From Humulus lupulus (taxonomy: Eukaryota; Streptophyta; Magnoliopsida; Rosales; Cannabaceae): DNA of 64,000 bases. Positions 57,935-64,000 of this stretch are shown in pieces. The DNA is taken from the NCBI RefSeq assembly GCF_963169125.1, contig NC_084796.1:90876888-90940887 (forward strand). The letters are read 5' to 3'. The position numbers and the translations under genes were made by a program. The notes below the pieces were generated by a model, which was not told the origin of the DNA, searched no databases, and worked only from the letters and a program-made list of their open reading frames with translations. Numbering within the stretch: position 1 is the stretch's first letter; each line of letters opens with the position of its first letter.

Positions 57935-58640
57935 TTAGATTGCCGTCTCTAGAATATTGGCATAGGTAGTGGTTCCCAGGTTTGCTAACTTAACCCCTAA
58001 TTCCATCTTTGGTCTAAGTCCTCTGACGAACTTGGTCAACCTCGTAAAGTCGGTTGGGACCAACTTTGGTGCAAACTTGACTAATCTGATGAACTGACGA
58101 GCATATTCTTCTATCATTAGCGATGACTGCCGAGGTGCAATACTTCTTGTGGAATAGCTCCTTAAATCTTGTCCACATCATGGTGGTGACATCGTTAGTC
58201 TGCTGAACTAAGTCTCACCATATTCTGGCATCCTTCTTGAGTAATGACGAGACGCAGGATATGCGGTCTGCATTACTGAGATTCATGTGCACAAGAATTG
58301 GCTTCACATTCCTTAGCCACTCTTCTGCCTCAAAGGGGTTTATAGTCCCTTCGAAGTTTGGAGCGTGTTGCTTACGGAACCTTTCATACACTGACTCCAT
58401 ATTCGGTACTGGATGTGGCGCGTGGTTCGTCACTAGCCATCCCCCATATGGACCAACTTGTTGGGATGCTAGGGCCATTTGTTGTAGCTGCGGCTGCGGT
58501 TGCGGCGGAGGCTGAGGCTGAATCGGCGCCTGTTGACGTCGTTGCTGCAAGAGTTCCTCGACTTTTTGGCGCCGTCTAGCGATTTCCGCGATGTTGTCAG
58601 CTGACGGTGTCGGCGCGTTGCGGCTAGTAGTAGCAGGCAC
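57935..58640 (-). pseudogene. Chromovirus gag
   Basis: Starts MPATTSRNAPTPSADNI at 58640, then a Q/P-rich tract (PQPPPQPQPQLQQ) and the gag core ESVYERFRKQHAPNFEGTIN, FEAEEWLRNVKPIL. Stop TGA at about 58213 in what should be a Trp pair; the core goes on in that frame (VTTMMWTRFKELFHKKYC) and then, after a frameshift near 58115, as EEYARQFIRLVKFAPKLVPTD and FVRGLRPKMELG. Forms particles in functional relatives. Confidence 0.85.
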
Positions 58641-59259
58641 TCCTCTTCTGCGAACTGGGGGGGCATCATTGGTCGTTGGAACAATGTTGGGGGCGTGTCC
58701 GTCGGTGCGTGCAGGTTTTTCGGAGCAACATCTTCACCAAAAGTTCTAACAGTCGAGAACTTGTTAGAACTTACCCTAATAGGCTCTAAGGCAAAAACTT
58801 ATTCTAAAACAAACATATCTCGGACCTATTTATTATGACTTCTTATGAAAAATTATATAGGTCTTTATTTATTATTAGAGTGGGTTTCTATACTTAGAAA
58901 AACAAGTCATCTTTATTTTCTAAGTGTGTTTCTAATCATCCTATATGACTTAATTCTCAGGCTCGAAACTTATCTTTGTTCCAAAGTTAACCATATTGAG
59001 GGAGGGCTGGGATCAGTAAAATCGTTCCCACTACTAAGGCCCCCTAACTCTCAATAAAGATACTTGGTTCATTGATTTGTATCCACCCTCACTGAACTTA
59101 GTCATTATTTATTTTATTTATTACTTATTATGATTGCGAAAATATAATCAAACTCATACATGATGATAAAATAACATGAAATTAATTTGGAAAAATAATT
59201 TTCACTTATTACAATCATAAATAAAGGAAGAAATAAAACAAATAATGAAAACTATTATT
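58641..59259. other. Spacer between gag and upstream ORF
   Basis: AT-rich, short ORFs only, no recognisable domain. Confidence 0.6.
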
Positions 59260-59727
59260 CTAAAAATCGGGATCTTCTACATCCGATCCTTCATCTAGCA
59301 TATTATCATCTATCTCCTTATAATCATCGTTGTCTTGAGCCTCAAAATTTCCTCGGGGAAGATTCAAGAAGATTCTATGTTGTTGCTCATTAGTGAATTG
59401 AAACTCTAAATCATATGTGAACTTAAGTATGAGAGAATAATATCTTAGGGCTGCTTGTAAGTCATCATCATTATTTATATTCTCCCATATTTCTTCTAAA
59501 GTTAAAATTGCTGAAGGAAAATCTTTTAAAAGCCTAATTACTAGGACATATTGTTCTGCAGCTCTCATCATGATTTGCTTAGACTCTTGAAGGTGACCTA
59601 TCTCTTTGTGGAACAAGATCAATCTTCGAGTGATCTTTTCTAGTGCTCCTACGGTGTTTCTTGGCTCCCTTATTCTTTTTAAAGCCTTAATGGCTCGGAT
59701 ATCCTCATTGCTTAAAGCTCCATTCAT
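59260..59727 (-). CDS. Unidentified 155-residue ORF upstream of gag in chromovirus
   Basis: Open from ATG 59727 to stop at 59260, with only about 150 bp between it and the primer-binding site. I do not recognise the protein. It looks mainly helical: a basic front (IRAIKALKRIREPRNT, KITRRLILFHKEIGHLQESK), a leucine-rich middle (LVIRLLKDFPSAILTLEEIW, ALRYYSLILKFTYDLEF) and a strongly acidic tail (DDYKEIDDNMLDEGSDVED). No signal peptide or membrane segment. It is uninterrupted although gag and integrase of the same element carry stops. Could be an accessory protein, a leader ORF affecting gag translation, or chance. Confidence 0.55.
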   Translation of the reverse strand: MNGALSNEDIRAIKALKRIREPRNTVGALEKITRRLILFHKEIGHLQESKQIMMRAAEQYVLVIRLLKDFPSAILTLEEIWENINNDDDLQAALRYYSLILKFTYDLEFQFTNEQQHRIFLNLPRGNFEAQDNDDYKEIDDNMLDEGSDVEDPDF

Positions 59728-59861
59728 TCTTAACTGAAAACATAAACACTAAAAGTGTTAGCTATACACATAAGTAACATAACTAGTAACTTAAACACTT
59801 ACTTGGTGGTCCGATTCGGAGCTTTGAGCGTGTGTATCGAGGAGAACTTCATGCAAAAGAA

Positions 59862-59878
59862 CCGTTGCTCTAATACCA
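59862..59878 (-). promoter_or_regulatory. Primer-binding site of chromovirus
   Basis: Minus-strand TGGTATTAGAGCAACGG, two bases from the 5' LTR. One mismatch (T for C) from the initiator Met tRNA motif TGGTATCAGAGC. Confidence 0.85.
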
Positions 59879-59880
59879 AC

Positions 59881-61785
59881 TGTAACGACCCACTAATCTA
59901 GACTATTTGGACCATTAACGAATCTATACATAAAACTTACATTTTTGCGGAAATACCATAATTTATGATAAACTTGTAGAAACAAAGGTTACTTTCATAA
60001 AAATAAGTAGGATATGGGTACCCATTGTCTTTAAAACAAAAATAACTTAAAAACTAAAAAGAGTTACATAGAAAATGCGGAAAATACATTTAAAATATAA
60101 AAAGGTAAAACAAGACTACATCCTCGAAAGATCGAACTCTCGACTCCTTGAATCCATTCACCATCGATACACATCCTCTAAGCGTCACGAATCTTTCCAC
60201 CTCTAAAGCTTATTTCCTGCACATAAACAGAAAGGAATGAGCCTAATGCCCAGCAAGGAAAATCTAACACATAGTCATAAACATAAACTTCATAATAAAC
60301 GTAAAGACATATCATAACACATAATACACTTATTATAATGGCCATTATTACTTGGGGTCCCATAGACTAAACAAGCTTATGCCCATGAGATTAGTGGGGT
60401 CCTACCAGCTAAATAGGCTTATGCCCACAATCTTTTTGGGGTCTTGTTAGTCAAATAGGGCATATGCCCAAGCCTACAACATACACATCAATAACATATT
60501 CATAACATATGAAAACATAACACATAAGATAACATAAACATAAACATATAGATTCTAGCCTATTTTCCTTACCAAAGTTACCGGGATATAATGGACTGAG
60601 TTGGGACTTTTGGAACACTCCTAAAACCATAAGAATGAGTGAGTCTTAAGAAGAAGAAGAGATGAAAATGAATAGGAAGACTAAACCATTAAAACAAAAT
60701 ATGCTTACCACAACTTATGTGCTTAAGAACTTGGATTCCCTAACCAAAGTAAGAATGAGGTTAGGAAGCTGAGTAGAAGACTAAGAGAAGGGAAACATAA
60801 CATAAATCAAATGAACTAGAGTTTCGGGTTTACCTCAAAGACTTGCAAGATCAACCTAACCACAACCGAAATACTAACGAATCTCACTTCCCAAAGTGTT
60901 TGATAAGCTTATGATGTTTAAGCTTATGATTTTTCCCCAAACCAGGTGTTTACACTCTCACACTTACTTAGCACTAGCAGCTTCTGAACTTAGAGTAAAA
61001 GGTGAAGAAATGGCTGGGTACTAGGTCCTATTTATAGAGTTTTGGAATGAAAGTATCTTGATTTTACTTGAATAAAAATAATGGCTTTTTAAGTGAAAAT
61101 CATTTGAATAATCGTTCAGCAGAGGCTGAAGACTCGTTCAAAAGATGCTGGACTGTTGAAGAAGTTTGAATGGCTGAAAGGAAAAGAATTCAAAAACAAT
61201 TGAACATGTGCTGAAGGAGGCGATATATCGCCCCCTGTAGGCGATATATCGCCTGGGCCAGTATGCCCGAGGCGACCGTGCATCGTTTCGTGTTTTCCGT
61301 ATCTACGTGCTGCGACATATCGCCCCCTATAGCTGCGATATATCGGCACTCGCTGAATATTTAAACACGAAATTACACATTTTTAGCTAAGTTTGAATGG
61401 AGTAAACAGCCTTGACTAAGCCCTCAACGTATTCAAAGCTGCTGACTGACCCTATAACATTCAAACTTTACTCCTTATTAAATTTAATCCCCAAAAATAC
61501 TTAATCCTTAATCACCATTCATAACATGTGTTTAAAATCCTATTGGTTGATGTCTAAACCTTATTATATAATAAATATAATCCTTAATATCAGTCACTTT
61601 AATCAAACCTTAGGTTATACTTAATATCCTTAAACTATAGCTTAAACTTAGAAAATCTATAAGTACTACTATGAGTGTCTAAATAATTCCCAGTCTGAAC
61701 CAAAAATCCATAGTAACAAAGATAATGCTATAAATACTATCATACTATTATCTATCTTAGCTAAGTAAAGTTCTTGGACTCTACA
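59881..61785 (-). repeat. 5' LTR of chromovirus
   Basis: 1905 bp, offset 7360 from the other copy along almost its whole length. Drives transcription leftwards. Confidence 0.95.
61029..61036 (-). promoter_or_regulatory. TATA box of chromovirus 5' LTR
   Basis: TATAAATA on the minus strand within CTCTATAAATAGGACC, also present in the other LTR. Confidence 0.7.
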
Positions 61786-61790
61786 CCTGG
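61786..61790. repeat. Target-site duplication CCTGG (right)
   Basis: CCTGG follows the LTR end CTCTACA; partner at 52516-52520. Confidence 0.95.
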
Positions 61791-62289
61791 GCTGTTCGTT
61801 CCTGTTCGTATAGTGATGTGTTTTTGCAACCAAAACCCAAATTAAAATTCTCTTATCTCATTGATTGAGTCTAATGAGGTCCCTACACAATTTAAAGGGT
61901 TCATTTTAGTAAATTGGTGACTTGATCACTCACCTCTCTCTCTCTCTAAAAAGAACTCTCTCTCCCTCTCTAGCTTTCAAGATTACTAGCTTTTTCCAAG
62001 ATCTTCATCAAGAAAGCTTGACTTGTATGAAGGATCAAGACTTGTGAATCCAAAATTCATTCCATTGTAGTAGTTTCAAGAAATTGCAAGGAGAAGGCTA
62101 GGAATAAAGATTTTTGGAAAACAAATCTACATTTATGTCAAGCCTTGACACTTTTGTGTTTCACATAAAATTATAGCTTTGTGATTTTGTGTTTGAAGGT
62201 TATTCTTCAAGAAATGTACACTCTACAATTTGATTCTTTGGTAGTTTTGTAATTTGTGATTATCTACCTATAGGGTTAGATTTCTTGTT
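61791..62289. other. Right flank of chromovirus insertion
   Basis: Continues 52211-52520. TC-rich stretch at 61930-61970 and AT-rich remainder; no ORF of note. Looks like part of an LTR or untranslated leader of another element. Confidence 0.4.
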
Positions 62290-63130
62290 CACTACTACAA
62301 AAAAGGTAATTTGTGACAGTTCCTAACTACCACAATTAATTTTTTGCGTTAAGTTTTGAAACTGACGCAGAATCCCATGATGCAAACTAACCTAAGATTT
62401 GCGTCAGTGCCCGACTATCACATACATGGAATTTGTGGCGGTGCCCACCTGACGCAAACATTAGCGTTTGTGTCAGTTGGGCACCGCCAAAAATGCCACG
62501 TTTGTGACAGTTGGGCATTGAAGCAAATGCTATATTAAAAAAGAAAAAAAAATTACTATGAACCCCGACCCTGTGTACCTAGCCCCCAACTTGTTTTGTG
62601 ACCCCATACGACCCCTACCCCCCTGTACCAACTCCCCAGCCAGCCACCTCTCAACCCCGCAACCCCAGCAACTCCCCACGAGCCCTGCGACCCCAGCCGC
62701 CCCCATGACGCTTGCAAACCCAGCCAGAGAAAACAAACAAGAGGAGGTATTTTGGGTTTTGGTTTTTCAAACAATAATCTTTAAAATCAATAATCTATAC
62801 AAAAAAGTAAAAAAAAAACTTTGTGTGACGTTCATAAACATATTATATTCATCAATTTAACCTTAAAATTAAAAAAAATTAAAAATAAACTCACCAAAAT
62901 AGGTTAAGAAAGTCGGAGGCACCGCTGGTTGTTGGGAGAAAACCTAAGTTTTCAAATTTGGGAGAATGAGGGGCTCAGGGACGAAGCCTGGGAATTATTA
63001 TTGGGCTGACTGTTTGCGTCGGTGGGCATCTGACCCTAACGACTTGTTTATGTCAGTATGGCACTGACGCAAACACATTGTTAGCATCAGTTGCCCACTG
63101 ACGTAAACTTTTCCAATTAACAGTGTCAGT
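62290..63130. mobile_element. CACTA-type fragment with left terminus
   Basis: Starts CACTACTACAAAAAAGG at 62290, followed by subterminal repeats with TTTGCGTCAGT and GGGCACCG cores (62340-62520), a GC-rich block (62560-62740) and a second cluster of the same repeats in opposite sense (63010-63130, ACTGACGCAAAC). No transposase sequence, so non-autonomous. The right terminus and target duplication could not be found. Confidence 0.7.
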
Positions 63131-64000
63131 GTTTCTAACACATTATTTCCTTTTATTTGATTTAATTAAAAAATTAAATATAAAATAAAAGAAAAGGAAA
63201 GAAAGGAGTGGGCGTGTAAGGCTTAGTGGGAAAGGAATGATTTCTTTTCCTATTTGGTTTGGTCTTAAATCAATTTGATTGGGTGATTTTAGCTAAAATG
63301 GTATGGAAAAGAATCACTAATTATTGCATATTTTAGTGGTTGGCTTATTTTGGTGAGTAAATAATTGTGGAATGAAAAGGAAAAAGAGAGAGAGTATGGA
63401 CGGTAGCCACAAGTAAAGGAAAGGGAATTGTATTTTTTTTTCTTATTTGTTTTTATTTAATTCTCTTGATTAGGGTCAATGTTTCAATTACCTTGATTTG
63501 GGAAGAGGCTTGATTTTTTTCCCTTTTCTTTAGTTTTGATTGATGGACCTTTAGGGAAATAAGTAGGTGAGTAATGAGTATTGGGAACTCATTGTGGCTG
63601 GCGTGCAAGAGGGAATGAGAAGGAGGGAGAGCTTGAGAACTAGAGAGAGAGTGAAAGAAAGAAAGAAATAAAAAGAAAGAGAGAGTGTGTGCGTGGAAGA
63701 TGAAGAAGAAGAAGAGGAAAGGAAGGGTGGTTCTAACCTAGGTTTGTATCCTTATTTTAGTTTTCTTTTCTTTTCCTTGGTGATTTGATTCTCTAGTTCA
63801 TCTCCCCATCTTCTTGATTTCTAAGTTTTCATGTTTTGGTTCTTTTTTTATGTGGGTTTCGAAACCTTAGGCCTGAACAAGTGGTGGCTTTAGTTTGGGT
63901 TTTTGTCACTTTTGTGTTCCTGATTCTACAATCAAGAGACGTAATGAAATCTATAGCCCTATTGTTGTTATGAATTCTTAGGTTATAATTTGTTGATTGT
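63131..64000 (+). repeat. LTR-like sequence, plus orientation
   Basis: Non-coding, with AG-rich runs (63640-63720). Shares GGCTGGCGTGCAAGAG and surrounding AG-rich context with the reverse strand of 44890-45000, and an A/T-rich AAAATAAAAG-type start. Runs off the right edge. Confidence 0.45.

Larger units (their letters stand above)
52521..61785 (-). mobile_element. Ty3/gypsy chromovirus (Tekay/Del-like), complete structure, very young
   Basis: LTRs at 52521-54424 and 59881-61785 differ by only three substitutions and one single-base indel seen by eye, and the duplication CCTGG flanks the element. Minus-strand order is primer site, unidentified ORF, gag, protease, RT, RNase H, integrase, chromodomain, purine tract. 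The C-terminal chromodomain (VKVLWSN ... EATWELEEDM) and order place it among chromoviruses, Tekay/Del being my best guess. Gag, protease, integrase and chromodomain are broken. Confidence 0.95.

Overview
This window is plant nuclear DNA made almost entirely of nested transposable elements. The element types (Ulp1-bearing CACTA transposons, a Tat-lineage Ty3/gypsy element with two RNase H domains and an antisense gene, a chromodomain-bearing Ty3/gypsy element, a decayed Ty1/copia element) and the AT-rich spacers fit a flowering plant, probably a eudicot; the species cannot be named from the sequence. I found no convincing host gene, tRNA, rRNA or CRISPR array.

Layout. 1-15614: an older CACTA (En/Spm) transposon on the minus strand, running off the left edge, whose 5' leader is split by a complete CACTA at 5575-14548 (3-bp target duplication TAA). 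The inner element has a TNP2-like transposase gene and a second gene ending in a Ulp1-like cysteine-protease domain. Both are damaged almost only by nonsense codons. 15615-17680: AT-rich spacer. 17686-30518: a Tat-type Ty3/gypsy element with 607-bp LTRs and duplication AAAAG. Its gag is split by a solo LTR (19417-20568, duplication TAGAT), and a multi-exon antisense gene lies between pol and the 3' LTR. 30770-32890: an internally deleted CACTA fused to a decayed Ty3/gypsy element (pol at 32891-34620, gag pieces at 34900-35500 and 41165-41810), which is itself split by a decayed Ty1/copia element (about 35510-41150).

41841-52520: mostly antisense Ty3/gypsy-type LTR sequence sharing the terminal motif TGTAACG. 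One LTR hosts a small non-autonomous CACTA (45663-47194, duplication ATC) built from hairpin repeats. CACTA leader and terminus remnants follow (50641-52210). 52521-61785: a chromovirus on the minus strand with nearly identical 1.9-kb LTRs (duplication CCTGG). It inserted very recently although its own gag, protease and integrase frames are broken, and it carries an uninterrupted unidentified 155-codon ORF ahead of gag. 62290-64000: another CACTA fragment, then plus-strand LTR-like sequence resembling the minus-strand stretch at 44100-45238.

The genes here do not form a host pathway. They are replication genes of separate elements, and the nesting gives their relative ages: old CACTA before inner CACTA, Tat before solo LTR, gypsy before copia, and the chromovirus last. 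Several elements seem to have needed proteins supplied by other copies.
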